Notes: generated by a model not told the origin, from the sequence alone. A DNA stretch of 64,000 nt from Chryseobacterium sp. CH21 (GCF_004119445.1 NZ_QICI01000045.1:54457-118456); one strand, 5' to 3'; shown: positions 53,433 through 63,626, counted from the stretch's first letter. Made by a program: numbers and translations.

Positions 53433-54662
53433 TTACACTAAGCTATTCTTATCTGAATAATTAAGTTTAAAGAAAATAAAAGTCATCATCGAGAAGGCCA
53501 ATAAAGAACTTCCTCCATAACTGAAATACGGAAGCGGAATCCCAACGGTCGGGAAAAGCCCCATAACCATCCCTAAATTGATCGAAAAGTGCATCAGCAG
53601 AATCGACGCAAAGCAATATCCGAATACGCGGTTAAAAGTAGATTTCTGCTGTTCTGCCAGATAATATATTCTTCCGATATAAATCATGTAGCACAGGATA
53701 AGAACTGCACTTCCTACAAAGCCCCATTCTTCTCCTACGGTACAAAAGATATAGTCGGTTTCCTGCTCCGGCACGAATTTCCCTTGGGTAACTGATCCCT
53801 CGCGGTACCCTTTCCCCCAGACTCCTCCGGATCCGATAGCTGTTTTGGAATATAACAAGTTGTAACCCGAAGTATCTCTGAATGCTTTTTCACCTTTATA
53901 AAGAACCTCAATTCTTTCTCTCTGGTGTTTAGGCAATTTTTCTAAAATATAAGGAGACCCGAAAGCCAGTCCGCACAACAACAAAATAGATCCTGAAATT
54001 CCTGAAATTGTAATCACATCCCAGGACATTCTATGATAGTTCATAGCAATCAAAACTCCGGCAATGATTAAAACAGCTACTGCCACATAAACAGGAGGAA
54101 TTGCCAACGAAACAAGAAAAACTCCGGCAAAAATAAAACCAACAGTAAATAAAAGACCACTAAGCCCTTCTCTATATAACGCAATGAAGAATGCAATAAA
54201 TACAAGCATGGAACCTACATCCGGAATGGCAAGAACCACTGCTGCCGGAATACCAATAATGGCTAAAGTCGTCCATAGAGACTTTTTATTTTTAAGATTA
54301 AAATCTGGCCCGGAAACATAATTCGCCAGCATCAATGCTGTACCAATCTTTGCAAACTCCACAGGCTGCATGGTAAAACTTCCAAATTTATACCAGTTCT
54401 TTTGCCCAAGGATTTCTTTACCAAACGGGAAAAGTCCTATCAACAGCAAAACACCGCCAATATAAATGATACCCGCCATATTCTCAAAAAACTTACTTCT
54501 ACTAAAGAAGATGATAAGTCCAACGAATAAAGAGATACAGAAAAAGATTAACTGTTTCTCACCTAACTTCTGGTCAACACTGTAGATATTTGCAATCGCA
54601 AAAATGCAAAGCAGGAAGTACAGCCCAAGGCCCAGTTTATCTATTCCTTCTGTCCATTTCAT
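53433..54662 (-). CDS. rodA: Rod-shape peptidoglycan polymerase RodA
   Basis: 409 residues, about ten membrane segments, SEDS family. The conserved FLPEQETDYIF-type loop is visible as KFVPEQETDYIFCTVGEEWGF, and the late GIPLPYFSYGGSSL is the family signature. It polymerises glycan strands with PBP2 during elongation. Its ATG overlaps the stop of the 71-residue gene upstream (ATGA), so translation is coupled. Last gene of the shape operon. Confidence 0.94.
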   Translation of the reverse strand: MKWTEGIDKLGLGLYFLLCIFAIANIYSVDQKLGEKQLIFFCISLFVGLIIFFSRSKFFENMAGIIYIGGVLLLIGLFPFGKEILGQKNWYKFGSFTMQPVEFAKIGTALMLANYVSGPDFNLKNKKSLWTTLAIIGIPAAVVLAIPDVGSMLVFIAFFIALYREGLSGLLFTVGFIFAGVFLVSLAIPPVYVAVAVLIIAGVLIAMNYHRMSWDVITISGISGSILLLCGLAFGSPYILEKLPKHQRERIEVLYKGEKAFRDTSGYNLLYSKTAIGSGGVWGKGYREGSVTQGKFVPEQETDYIFCTVGEEWGFVGSAVLILCYMIYIGRIYYLAEQQKSTFNRVFGYCFASILLMHFSINLGMVMGLFPTVGIPLPYFSYGGSSLLAFSMMTFIFFKLNYSDKNSLV

Positions 54663-54874
54663 TGCTTTACAGGTTTTTTAGCAGTATTATTTTTTTTAGT
54701 TTCCTCTTCTATCTTCTTTTGCAGTTTCGCTTTTTGCTGCTTTACCAGCTCCAGACTATCCTTTATTCTTTTTTGTTTAATTGAATCAGGTTTAGGATCA
54801 ATATATAATCCTTTGCGTTTTAAATCTGCAATCCATTGTCTTTTGTATTCAGGCATGAAACTCGAAGTGATCAT
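54659..54874 (-). CDS. Small charged coiled-coil protein in the shape operon
   Basis: 71 residues between mrdA and rodA, overlapping both by 4 nt. It starts MITSSFMPEYKRQW and becomes a Lys/Glu-rich helix (KQKRIKDSLELVKQQKAKLQKKIEEET). No signal peptide or membrane segment. The double overlap implies strict coupling to PBP2 and RodA synthesis. I do not know a family for it. A cytoplasmic regulator or scaffold of the elongasome is a reasonable guess only. Confidence 0.65.
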   Translation of the reverse strand: MITSSFMPEYKRQWIADLKRKGLYIDPKPDSIKQKRIKDSLELVKQQKAKLQKKIEEETKKNNTAKKPVKQ

Positions 54875-56703
54875 TTTTTGTAAAGATTTTCTCTTTTCAA
54901 ATCACCTGTAATATATTTTTCAGCAATTACTGTACAAGCCGGCCCTGCCCATGTAGCTCCGAATCCGGCATGCTCCATTACAGCAACGACAACAATTTTT
55001 GGTTTATCAGCGGGAGCAATTAATACAAAGATAGAGTTATCCTTCCCTTGTGGAACCTGTGCTGTACCTGTTTTCGCTAATTGTGTAAAATCATTGGATT
55101 TCAAACCTCTTGCTGTTCCTCTCAAAACCACGGCTTCCATCCCTTTCAGAACTGGTTCGAAATGTTTTGGATCGACCAAAGTCTTATGTTTAACTTTAAA
55201 TCTAGGATCAGGATTGGGTTTTCCGTCAATCGCTTTTACAATGTGAGGGGTGTAGTACCATCCTCTGTTAGCAATAGCCCCTACATAATTCGCCAATTGA
55301 ATAGGCGTTACCAAAACATCTCCCTGCCCCATCCCATTGTAAATAGCACCGGTGGACATTTCATCCCAGTTTTTAAAATCAGTTCTTTGAGAACCACTGG
55401 CTTTCATGATGGCTTTAAATCTTTTTTCGTAAAAATCTCCTGAAGGGATTCTTCCTTTCGCCCCTACAGCAAAGTCATTATTCAGAAATTCCCCTACACC
55501 AAAGCTGCTCATGATCTTCTTCCATTCATCAACACCTTTTGAAGGATTTCCCGGATATTTTTTGATAATAGCTATAAATGCATAGGTGAAAAAACAGTTA
55601 CTGGAAACCTGAATGGAAGGAATAAGCGGATCTGCTCCACCATGGCCTTTAATTCTTTTCCCTTTATAGAAAAATCCACCTCCACAAGGAAAAATAGTCT
55701 TTTCATCCATTACTCCCATCTGCATTGCTGCCAGGGCTGTTAATAGTTTAAAAGTTGATCCCGGGGGATATCCTGCCTGTAAAGAACGGTCAAAAGTAGG
55801 TTTATTCTCGTAAAGAGTATCTTTTGAAAGAGCGTATAAGTTTTTTGATTTATAAGGTCCGGTAAAAAGGTTCGGATCAATGTCCGGTCCTGTTGCTGCA
55901 ACTAATACTTCTCCATTATTAGGATCTAAGGCAACAATAGCACCATGTTTATTGATCATCATTTCCTCTGCCGTTCTCTGAAGATCATAATCAATGGTTA
56001 AGGTAATATCTTTACCTGTAATCACATCCTTATCCAAAGATCCGTTTTTGTAGGAACCAATATTTCGGAGTCTGATATCTTTTTGAATGTATTTCACTCC
56101 TTTTATTCCACGAAGTTCTTTTTCATAGGACTTTTCAACTCCGGTTTTCCCGATAAAATCTCCCGGTAAGTAGTACGTAGAGTCTTTTTTAATTTCACGC
56201 TCATTTACTTCGCTGGTATACCCAAGAAGGTTACCTGAAGTGGAAACTTCATATTGACGTTGAGGTCTTTGTACAATATTAAAAGCGGGGTATTTAAAAA
56301 TAATTTCCTGAACTCTTGCAATGTCTTCTCTGCTCAGATCCTTCAAGAATGTCATGGGAGTAAGTTTAGAATAATACTTCTCCTTTTTAATAACCTCAAT
56401 TCTTTTGATAAAATCAGCCTTGGTGATCTTCATCAAATTACAGAATCCCAGCGTATCAAAATCAGGGCGCATCAAAGCCTGTGTAAAAGAAACTTCATAT
56501 GCAGGCTGGTTTCCTACCATGATTTTACCGTTGCGGTCAAATATCACTCCACGCTGCGGAATAATGTATTCTGTTTTGATGGAGGTATTGGCAGCATTTA
56601 AGGCGTAGCGGTCTGTAAACAATTGCAAATAAGCAAGCCTCGCCACAAAAATAAGGGCGATGGTAACGAGGATGGAAAAAATTTTAAAATAACGTGTGTT
56701 CAA
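54871..56703 (-). CDS. mrdA: Penicillin-binding protein 2
   Basis: 610 residues. One N-terminal membrane segment (IFSILVTIALIFVARLAYL), a PBP dimerisation domain, then the transpeptidase domain. It carries the SxxK motif in PPGSTFKLLTAL, SxN in IQVSSNCFF and KTG in AKTGTAQVPQG, in the right order. It cross-links peptidoglycan in the periplasm during elongation, partner of RodA. It overlaps its neighbours by 4 nt on each side. Confidence 0.95.
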   Translation of the reverse strand: MNTRYFKIFSILVTIALIFVARLAYLQLFTDRYALNAANTSIKTEYIIPQRGVIFDRNGKIMVGNQPAYEVSFTQALMRPDFDTLGFCNLMKITKADFIKRIEVIKKEKYYSKLTPMTFLKDLSREDIARVQEIIFKYPAFNIVQRPQRQYEVSTSGNLLGYTSEVNEREIKKDSTYYLPGDFIGKTGVEKSYEKELRGIKGVKYIQKDIRLRNIGSYKNGSLDKDVITGKDITLTIDYDLQRTAEEMMINKHGAIVALDPNNGEVLVAATGPDIDPNLFTGPYKSKNLYALSKDTLYENKPTFDRSLQAGYPPGSTFKLLTALAAMQMGVMDEKTIFPCGGGFFYKGKRIKGHGGADPLIPSIQVSSNCFFTYAFIAIIKKYPGNPSKGVDEWKKIMSSFGVGEFLNNDFAVGAKGRIPSGDFYEKRFKAIMKASGSQRTDFKNWDEMSTGAIYNGMGQGDVLVTPIQLANYVGAIANRGWYYTPHIVKAIDGKPNPDPRFKVKHKTLVDPKHFEPVLKGMEAVVLRGTARGLKSNDFTQLAKTGTAQVPQGKDNSIFVLIAPADKPKIVVVAVMEHAGFGATWAGPACTVIAEKYITGDLKRENLYKK

Positions 56704-57206
56704 ACTTTTTGTTTGATTTTAAATATTAATGCGTAGATGACTATAAAGATAAATGAAATTACACTTGTTACCAACACATTAAATAATATTTCAAAAAACC
56801 TGCTAAACTTAAAGAATTCGATATACTGTACTAAAAGCTGATGCAGGAAAATACTTGAAAATAAAAACAGCAAAAACTGCGCCCATTGAAGGGACTGAAA
56901 AGAGAAAAAGTCTGTAGACGTATCTGTGGAAGTCCTGAAGATCAACGTTCTGAAATAAGCAATCAACGTTGTGGCAAATGCATTGATCCCCCACGAATAG
57001 AGGAAACCATCAATAGAAAGTCCTATTAGAAAACTCAATGCCAGAAACTGAAATTTATTTCTAAAAAATGGATAGAACATGACAAATACAGGATATAATA
57101 CCGGAGTATATTTCCCGAAAAGCGTAATCCTGTTCAAAACAAATATCTGTAATGCCACAAGAAAAATCATGATCAATATATCGGTAAATAAAGTCCTGCT
57201 AATCAT
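56700..57206 (-). CDS. mreD: Rod shape-determining protein MreD
   Basis: 168 residues, four to five hydrophobic segments (DILIMIFLVALQIFVLN; FQFLALSFLIGLSIDGFLY; VTSVISFIFIVIYALIF). Identity rests on its position between mreC and mrdA plus its size and membrane pattern, since MreD is poorly conserved in sequence. Overlaps both neighbours. Confidence 0.8.
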   Translation of the reverse strand: MISRTLFTDILIMIFLVALQIFVLNRITLFGKYTPVLYPVFVMFYPFFRNKFQFLALSFLIGLSIDGFLYSWGINAFATTLIAYFRTLIFRTSTDTSTDFFSFQSLQWAQFLLFLFSSIFLHQLLVQYIEFFKFSRFFEILFNVLVTSVISFIFIVIYALIFKIKQKV

Positions 57207-58053
57207 TTTCTTTTTTTATTACAGCCTGCATAGTGTCCTGAATCTTCTGCACTTCTGCTTTCTTAAGATTCTTCACTACATACACTTTATTCAACGCTCC
57301 CATTTTTTCACTCAGCTCTACGGAAATATCCCAGAAGCCGGTTTTATTATCTACAGAATATCCGGCAATAGTACCAATGGTAACACCTTTAGGAAAGATG
57401 GCGGATTTACCGTCAGTAACAACCGAATCTCCTACTTTCAGTGCGACATATTTTGGAATGTCTGCAAGATGCATCACTCTGGAGTTATCTCCATTCCATG
57501 TTAAAGTACCAAAATATCCTGAGTTTTTGAGTGCTGCATTAATTCTGATCTTGTTTACACTTAAGACTGACTGAACTAATGCATAACTGTCTGTAGAATT
57601 GATTACAATTCCCGCAATACCTCTTGGCGCCATTACCCCCATTTGAGGAAAAACTCCGTCTCTACGCCCACGGTTGATTGTAAAATAGTTATTTCTTCTA
57701 TTGATACTGTTGAAAACAATTTCTCCATCAACAAAAGTATAGATCTGCCCTCCACCAATGGTATCATGAACTCTTTTGAAAACAGGATTTTTTGCTCCGT
57801 CTTTTCCGTAGAGTTCAGTCATAAGGGCTTTATTCTGAACTACAAGATCTTCGTTGATCTGTTTTAGCTTCAGATAAGAAACTCCTTCATCAATATATCC
57901 GGAAACCCAGGAATTAAAAGCAGCCGTCTGCCCCGCTATCCAGGATTTCTGCATGGCATTTCTGGAGAATATCAAAACCAGAGCAATAATTTGCAGGAAT
58001 ATAAAGAAGACGAAAAGAGTATTCTTCGAAAATAATCTCAGCAAAAATCCCAT
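57199..58053 (-). CDS. mreC: Cell shape-determining protein MreC
   Basis: 284 residues. An N-terminal membrane segment (TLFVFFIFLQIIALVLIF), a coiled coil (VSYLKLKQINEDLVVQNKALM), then the beta-barrel pair with GVMAPRGIAGIVINS and GDSVVTDGKSAIFPKGVTIG, the MreC signature. It links MreB to the periplasmic synthesis machinery. It starts 28 nt after mreB and overlaps mreD by 8 nt. Confidence 0.93.
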   Translation of the reverse strand: MGFLLRLFSKNTLFVFFIFLQIIALVLIFSRNAMQKSWIAGQTAAFNSWVSGYIDEGVSYLKLKQINEDLVVQNKALMTELYGKDGAKNPVFKRVHDTIGGGQIYTFVDGEIVFNSINRRNNYFTINRGRRDGVFPQMGVMAPRGIAGIVINSTDSYALVQSVLSVNKIRINAALKNSGYFGTLTWNGDNSRVMHLADIPKYVALKVGDSVVTDGKSAIFPKGVTIGTIAGYSVDNKTGFWDISVELSEKMGALNKVYVVKNLKKAEVQKIQDTMQAVIKKEND

Positions 58054-58081
58054 TCAGATATAAAGTCGTAAAAAGTTAAAA

Positions 58082-59107
58082 TTATTTAATTAAGAAATTG
58101 AACTTATCCATATTCTTAAGAGCAATACCTGTCCCACGAACTACAGCTCTCAACGGATCTTCAGCCACAAATACAGGAAGACCTGTTTTTTTGTGAATTC
58201 TGTCCGCAAGACCTCTTAATAACGCTCCTCCTCCGGCAAGATAAATACCTGTTTTATAAATATCCGCTGCCAATTCCGGTGGTGTAAGAGATAATGTTTC
58301 CATTACGGCATCCTCAATTCTGATAATCGATTTGTCTAATGCTCGTGCGATCTCTTTGTATCCAACCATAATTTCTTTAGGCTTCCCTGTAATAAGGTCT
58401 CTACCTTGTACCGGGATATCCTCGATATCTACATCAAGATCTTCTACTGCAGAACCTACTTCAATTTTGATTCTTTCAGCTGTTCTTTCTCCGATATAAA
58501 GATTATGGTGAGTTCTTAAGTAATAAGCAATATCATTGGTAAATACGTCTCCGGCAATCTTCACAGATTTATCACATACGATACCTCCTAAAGCAACTAC
58601 AGCAATTTCCGTAGTACCACCACCTATGTCGATGATCATATTTCCTTCAGGCTTCTGTACGTCTATCCCTACCCCAATTGCAGCAGCCATTGGTTCGTAG
58701 ATCAATCTTACTTCTTTTGCATTTACTTTCTGAGCAGAGTCTCTTACCGCTCTTTTTTCAACTTCAGTAATACCAGAAGGGATACAGATTACAATTCGTA
58801 ATGCCGGTTGAATGAATTTACCTTTGATTCCAGGAATTTTCTTGATGAATTCCTTAATCATGTGCTCAGAAGCGTGGAAATCAGCAATAACCCCATCTTT
58901 CAAAGGACGGATTGTCTTGATATCCTCGTGAGTTTTACCCTGCATATGCTTGGCCTGCTCTCCGACGGCAATCGGCTTACCCGATGAACGTTCAATTGCA
59001 ACAATTGAAGGTTGATCAATAACAATTTTATTATTATGGATGATTAGGGTATTAGCAGTTCCAAGGTCTATCGCAATTTCTTGCGTAAACATATCAAATA
59101 AACTCAT
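58082..59107 (-). CDS. mreB: Rod shape-determining protein MreB
   Basis: 341 residues, the usual length. Actin-fold nucleotide-binding motifs are clear: IAIDLGTANTLI near the start, MIIDIGGGTTEIAV in the middle and IYLAGGGALLRGL near the end. It forms filaments under the inner membrane that guide elongation. First gene of the operon mreB-mreC-mreD-mrdA-(71 aa)-rodA on the minus strand. Confidence 0.97.
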   Translation of the reverse strand: MSLFDMFTQEIAIDLGTANTLIIHNNKIVIDQPSIVAIERSSGKPIAVGEQAKHMQGKTHEDIKTIRPLKDGVIADFHASEHMIKEFIKKIPGIKGKFIQPALRIVICIPSGITEVEKRAVRDSAQKVNAKEVRLIYEPMAAAIGVGIDVQKPEGNMIIDIGGGTTEIAVVALGGIVCDKSVKIAGDVFTNDIAYYLRTHHNLYIGERTAERIKIEVGSAVEDLDVDIEDIPVQGRDLITGKPKEIMVGYKEIARALDKSIIRIEDAVMETLSLTPPELAADIYKTGIYLAGGGALLRGLADRIHKKTGLPVFVAEDPLRAVVRGTGIALKNMDKFNFLIK

Positions 59108-59131
59108 ATTTTTCTTCTGATTTTAAGTTTA

Positions 59132-59139
59132 CAAAGATA
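59132..59139 (-). promoter_or_regulatory. -7 element of the shape operon
   Basis: TATCTTTG on the minus strand, 25 nt before the mreB ATG. The remaining interval to 59515 is AT-rich and shows only short direct repeats of GGCTAAAAA (59277-59320); I see no gene or RNA in it. Confidence 0.55.
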
Positions 59140-59515
59140 TAAATTTAACACTACTAAAGAAATTTCCCACCAACTTAATTTGGTTAAAATTTTATTAAAA
59201 TTTATAATTCTTTATTAACTTTTGGTTTAGACATTTACAGAGTTTGATTTCAACTAAAATTAATGGGGCATCAAAAGGGCTAAAAAGCGGAGTTTCAAAA
59301 GGCTAAAAAGGCTAAAAAAAGTTGAGAAATTCAAGCTTAAAAAGTAGGGATAAGCACAAAATCAAACTCGCAAAATATTTCGAATTGAATTTAAAAAGTA
59401 ATTTATTTTACCATTTTACATTTTGAATTTCGGCCATACGTCTTTGCTTCCCTCTTATAGTTTTTTACGATAATTATCATATACAGTATCTGAGAATGGT
59501 TAATTAAAAAAAGCG

Positions 59516-59523
59516 TAAATTTG
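59516..59523 (+). promoter_or_regulatory. -7 element of the haem operon
   Basis: TAAATTTG overlaps an in-frame TTG at 59521 that would otherwise be a possible start, so translation must begin at the ATG 59533. Confidence 0.6.
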
Positions 59524-59532
59524 CGACTGCTT

Positions 59533-60807
59533 ATGTTACAGTATTCCAACATCCATCAAACGTCGAATTTTGCCGTGCTTTCCATAAGCTACGAGAAAGC
59601 CGATGTAGAAACGAGAGGAAAGTTTGCATTCTTTGATGAAAACATTAAAAACTTTGTATCCAGAGTCCATAACGAAGACCTGGGTGATGCATTTGTAGTT
59701 TCTACCTGTAACAGGACCGAAATTTATACCACTTCTCCCAATTATCTTTTAGTGGCTGAAGAGTATTGTAAAACCATTGGAGTACATCTTACGGATTTCC
59801 TTCAGTTTGCCAATATCTTAACTAAAGAGGAGGCTCTTATCCATCTTTTCAGAGTAGCGGCTGGTCTTGAAAGTCAGATTATCGGAGATTTTGAAATTAT
59901 CGGTCAGATCAAAAAAGCATACAGCCGTTTCAAAAAAGAGAGACAAAATTCTAATCCATATCTGGAAAGAGCCATCAATGCAGCGATCCAGATTTCGAAA
60001 AGAATAAAAAATGAAACCGGTATTTCCAATGGAGCAGCTTCTGTTTCTTATGCGGCGGTTCATTATATTTTAAACAGCCAGAAAAGAATTGCTGAGAAAA
60101 ACATTCTTCTTTTGGGGGTAGGTGAGATTGGACAGAATACTGTTGAAAATCTGGTAAAACACGTCTATCAGCCAAAAATCAAAATTGCCAACAGAACTCA
60201 GGAGAAAGCTGAAAAGATTTCCCAGAAATATAATATTCCTCATGTTGATTATTCTGATTTTGACAAGGAATTAAAAAACACAGATATTCTTATTGTGGCA
60301 ACAGGAGCCAAACATCCTATTGTCAACCAGTCCCATTTCCCGAACGGAAAAGAAACTCTGATTATCGACCTTTCCATCCCGCACAATGTTGAAAAAAATG
60401 TTACCGAAAATGAAAATGTAACATTGATTGATGTGGATGAGCTTTCAAAACAGATCCAGGAAACGATTCAACAGCGTGAAAGAGAAATTCCAAAAGCTGA
60501 AAAAATCATCAAGGAACTGATGAAAGAATTTATTGAATGGGAGAAAAAGAGAAAACTGGCACCCAATATTCATCATTTCAAAGCAGTTTTAAAGAATATG
60601 GAACGCAATGAAATGCATAATTTTTATAGAAAGAATAAATACATAAACATCACGGACATGGAACTTTCTGACAAAATGATCCAGAAAATCACCAACCGTT
60701 TTGCAAAATATATCATTGACAACCCTTTAAAAGCCGAAGAAATTAGTAAATTAATGCACGAAATATTAGTTGAACAACCAAACAACGAATTCAATGAAAA
60801 GCATTAG
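59533..60807 (+). CDS. hemA: Glutamyl-tRNA reductase
   Basis: 424 residues from MLQYSNIHQTSNFAVL. The catalytic cysteine lies in VVSTCNRTEIY. ESQIIGDFEIIGQIKKAY is the conserved active-site helix, LLLGVGEIGQNTVENL the NADPH-binding part, and a C-terminal dimerisation helix follows. It reduces glutamyl-tRNA to glutamate semialdehyde, the first committed step of tetrapyrrole synthesis by the C5 route. Its 3' end overlaps hemC by 14 nt. Confidence 0.95.
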   Translation: MLQYSNIHQTSNFAVLSISYEKADVETRGKFAFFDENIKNFVSRVHNEDLGDAFVVSTCNRTEIYTTSPNYLLVAEEYCKTIGVHLTDFLQFANILTKEEALIHLFRVAAGLESQIIGDFEIIGQIKKAYSRFKKERQNSNPYLERAINAAIQISKRIKNETGISNGAASVSYAAVHYILNSQKRIAEKNILLLGVGEIGQNTVENLVKHVYQPKIKIANRTQEKAEKISQKYNIPHVDYSDFDKELKNTDILIVATGAKHPIVNQSHFPNGKETLIIDLSIPHNVEKNVTENENVTLIDVDELSKQIQETIQQREREIPKAEKIIKELMKEFIEWEKKRKLAPNIHHFKAVLKNMERNEMHNFYRKNKYINITDMELSDKMIQKITNRFAKYIIDNPLKAEEISKLMHEILVEQPNNEFNEKH

Positions 60808-61702
60808 AATCGGAACGAGAAATTCCGCACTTGCACTTTGGCAGGCTAGAGAGGTTGCGAGGCACCTTCAGAACAAAAATTATTTAACGGAAATTGTTCC
60901 TATCGTTTCTTCTGGCGATAAGAACCTTAATCAGCCACTCTATTCTCTGGGAATTACTGGGGTTTTCACAAGAGACCTTGATATTGCCCTACTGAATGAT
61001 GAGATTGATATTGCCGTACATTCTTTAAAAGATGTTCCTACTCAATTGCCTCAAAATATTGAGATGATCGCTTACCTGGAAAGAGATTATCCACAGGACA
61101 TTCTGATCAGAAAAGAATCTGCAAGGAATAAAGAATTCCATGAGCTCAAACTTGCTACCAGCAGTTTGAGAAGAAGAGCTTTCTGGCTGAGAAATTATCC
61201 GAATACCGATTTTTCGGATATCCGTGGAAATATTCAGACAAGGCTTCAAAAACTGGAAGACGGAGATTTTGATGCCACCATTTTATCTTTGGCGGGAATC
61301 AAAAGAATGAAAATGGAAATTGATTATGAAATGCTTCCATTAATGATTTGCGCACCATCTCAAGGGGTAATTTCCGTAGCCGGACATACCGACAAACCGG
61401 AGATCAATGAGATTGTAAGCCAGATTAACCACAAGCAGACTCAGATCTGTGTAGAAATTGAGAGAAACTTCCTGAGCACTTTAGAAGGAGGTTGTACAGC
61501 ACCTATCGGAGCTTTTGCTGAAATCATCGGAGATCAGATCCGTTTTAAAGCAGCACTTTGCTCTCTGGACGGGAAAAACTGTATTGCTGTGGATGAAAGC
61601 TTTGAATATACCCCAAGTGAGAATTTCGGAGAAAAGTTTGCCAAAGTTGTTCTTGAAAATGGAGGGAAAGAATTAATGGCAGAAATCAAAAGTCAGATTT
61701 AA
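60794..61702 (+). CDS. hemC: Hydroxymethylbilane synthase
   Basis: 302 residues from MKSIRIGTRNSALALWQA, the standard N-terminus of the family. VHSLKDVPTQLP is the substrate-binding block, and LEGGCTAPIGAFAE holds the cysteine that carries the dipyrromethane cofactor. It polymerises four porphobilinogens. The start lies inside hemA; an earlier in-frame ATG (60770) gives a non-conserved extension. Confidence 0.95.
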   Translation: MKSIRIGTRNSALALWQAREVARHLQNKNYLTEIVPIVSSGDKNLNQPLYSLGITGVFTRDLDIALLNDEIDIAVHSLKDVPTQLPQNIEMIAYLERDYPQDILIRKESARNKEFHELKLATSSLRRRAFWLRNYPNTDFSDIRGNIQTRLQKLEDGDFDATILSLAGIKRMKMEIDYEMLPLMICAPSQGVISVAGHTDKPEINEIVSQINHKQTQICVEIERNFLSTLEGGCTAPIGAFAEIIGDQIRFKAALCSLDGKNCIAVDESFEYTPSENFGEKFAKVVLENGGKELMAEIKSQI

Positions 61703-61736
61703 AAAACTTCCATCATCCAGCTTCAAACTTCAAAAC

Positions 61737-62420
61737 ATGAAAATCTTATTTACCAAAAATATAGACCAGACGATTATATCCAAAGAATTAGGAGAGGATA
61801 TTTTGGTTGACTGTGTGGAGGTAATTAAGACCAAACCTATTATGATCAGCCCTTTTGATCTGAAAAATTATTCTTTGATCTTCACCAGTTCGAATGGAGT
61901 TATTTCATTTTTCAAAAACAGGTTTAAGCCCAATGAAAATTTTACGGCCAAAAATTACAACAAGATCTATTGCGTAGGTGAAAAAACGAAGAGAGAACTG
62001 AGAAAGCATGGCTTCGGAACTTTTAAAGTACTGAAAAATGCAGAAACCCTTTCCAGATTTATTATCGGAAAATGCCAGCACGAACAGTTTCTTCATTTCT
62101 GTGGTAATCTCGCCATCAATGTCCTGGATAAGGAGCTTCCTTTACAAAACATTAAGTACAAAAAAGTTACGATATATAACACTGAGGAAACTCATCCTAT
62201 AATAAATGAAAAATATCATGCTGCAGTATTTTTTAGTCCGAGCGGAGTTCGTAGTTTTGCAAGGCGAAATTCTCTGGCAGGTATGAAGCTTTTTTCAATT
62301 GGCGAAACTACTTCCGGAGAGTTGAGAAATTATACTCAGGAAGACATTTTTACTTCTGAAGAAAATACGCTGACTTCTATCTTTGAACTGATCAGAAGGG
62401 AGATCAGAAGTAGAATTTAG
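61737..62420 (+). CDS. hemD: Uroporphyrinogen-III synthase
   Basis: 227 residues. Sequence conservation in this family is low; visible support is FTSSNGVISFFKN near residue 50, IYCVGEKTKRELRKHG, and VFFSPSGVRSF with FSIGETTSGELR in the second domain. It closes and isomerises the linear tetrapyrrole. Placement between hemC and hemE strongly supports the call. Confidence 0.85.
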   Translation: MKILFTKNIDQTIISKELGEDILVDCVEVIKTKPIMISPFDLKNYSLIFTSSNGVISFFKNRFKPNENFTAKNYNKIYCVGEKTKRELRKHGFGTFKVLKNAETLSRFIIGKCQHEQFLHFCGNLAINVLDKELPLQNIKYKKVTIYNTEETHPIINEKYHAAVFFSPSGVRSFARRNSLAGMKLFSIGETTSGELRNYTQEDIFTSEENTLTSIFELIRREIRSRI

Positions 62421-62467
62421 AATATCTGTTACCAGAATATTACTGGTAATATTAGTTTAAATAGATT

Positions 62468-63499
62468 ATGATTAAAAACGACCTATATTTAAAAGCACTT
62501 CGCGGAGAAACCGTTGAAAGACCTCCTGTCTGGATGATGAGGCAGGCTGGAAGATATCTGCCGGAATTCATTGCTTTAAGAGATCAGTATGATTTCTTTA
62601 CAAGATGTCAGACCCCTGAGCTTGCTGCTGAGATTACCATGCAGCCTATCCGCAGATTTCCTTTGGATGCAGCGATTCTGTTTTCTGATATCCTGGTAGT
62701 TCCACAGGCCATGGGAATTGATTTCAAAATGAAAGAATCTGTTGGACCTTGGTTAGACACCCCTATCAGAACAATGGAACAGGTTCAGAATATTGAAACT
62801 CCGGATGTGAATGATACTTTAGGCTACGTTTTTGATGCTATTGAGCTTACACTTCAGAAACTGGACAATGATATTCCATTGATCGGTTTTGCCGGTTCTC
62901 CATGGACTATTCTTTGCTACTGTGTAGAAGGAAAAGGAAGTAAAGCTTTTGATATTGCAAAATCTTTCTGTTTCCAACAGCCTGAAGCAGCACATTTATT
63001 ATTACAAAAAATTACTGATACTACTATAGCTTATTTAAAGAGAAAAGTAGAAAAAGGAGTTTCTGCAGTACAGGTTTTCGATTCTTGGGGAGGAATGCTT
63101 TCTCCTACAGATTATCAGGAATTCTCATGGCAGTACATCAATCAGATTGTAGAGGCATTAAGCCCGCTCACTCATGTTGTAGTATTCGGAAAAGGATGCT
63201 GGTTTGCACTGGAAGATATGACGATGTCTAAAGCTTCTGCTTTGGGTGTAGACTGGACGATTAAACCTGAATTCGCAAGAACTTTAACGAACCATACGAT
63301 GACTCTGCAAGGTAACTTTGATCCTGCAAGACTTCATTCAACACCTGAGACGATCAAGAAAATGGTGAATGAGATGATCAACCGTTTCGGAAAAGACAGA
63401 TATATTGCTAATTTAGGTCACGGAATTCTACCTAACGTTCCTGTTGAAAATGCTGAGGCATTCATCAGAGCAGTCGTTGACTGGAAACCTAATTTATAA
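62468..63499 (+). CDS. hemE: Uroporphyrinogen decarboxylase
   Basis: 343 residues. [17 protein letters not shown] is the family signature and holds the conserved arginines; [14 protein letters not shown] and [16 protein letters not shown] are further blocks. It removes four acetate carboxyls to give coproporphyrinogen III. Last gene of hemA-hemC-hemD-hemE, followed by a terminator. Confidence 0.96.
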   Translation: MIKNDLYLKALRGETVERPPVWMMRQAGRYLPEFIALRDQYDFFTRCQTPELAAEITMQPIRRFPLDAAILFSDILVVPQAMGIDFKMKESVGPWLDTPIRTMEQVQNIETPDVNDTLGYVFDAIELTLQKLDNDIPLIGFAGSPWTILCYCVEGKGSKAFDIAKSFCFQQPEAAHLLLQKITDTTIAYLKRKVEKGVSAVQVFDSWGGMLSPTDYQEFSWQYINQIVEALSPLTHVVVFGKGCWFALEDMTMSKASALGVDWTIKPEFARTLTNHTMTLQGNFDPARLHSTPETIKKMVNEMINRFGKDRYIANLGHGILPNVPVENAEAFIRAVVDWKPNL

Positions 63500-63523
63500 G
63501 ATAATTTCTCTTAAAAAATATAC

Positions 63524-63554
63524 AAGCCTTGTTATCAAATAACAGGGCTTTTTT
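63524..63554 (+). terminator. Rho-independent terminator of the haem operon
   Basis: Stem AAGCCTTGTTAT / ATAACAGGGCTT (one G-T pair), 3-nt loop, then T run. Confidence 0.85.
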
Positions 63555-63593
63555 ATGATCATTAATTTTTCTGTAGCTTTTTATTTATTTCTT

Positions 63594-63601
63594 TATATTT
63601 G
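63594..63601 (+). promoter_or_regulatory. -7 element of the double-glycine peptide gene
   Basis: TATATTTG, 25 nt before the ATG at 63627. Confidence 0.5.
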
Positions 63602-63626
63602 ATTACAAACACTTTAAATCATTATT

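Noticed and set aside
59277..59320. GGCTAAAAA repeats upstream of mreB as a functional element
   Set aside because: Only a few imperfect copies in AT-rich DNA; likely slippage.
59521..59532. hemA start at TTG 59521
   Set aside because: The codon is part of the -7 box TAAATTTG; the ATG at 59533 gives the normal N-terminus.
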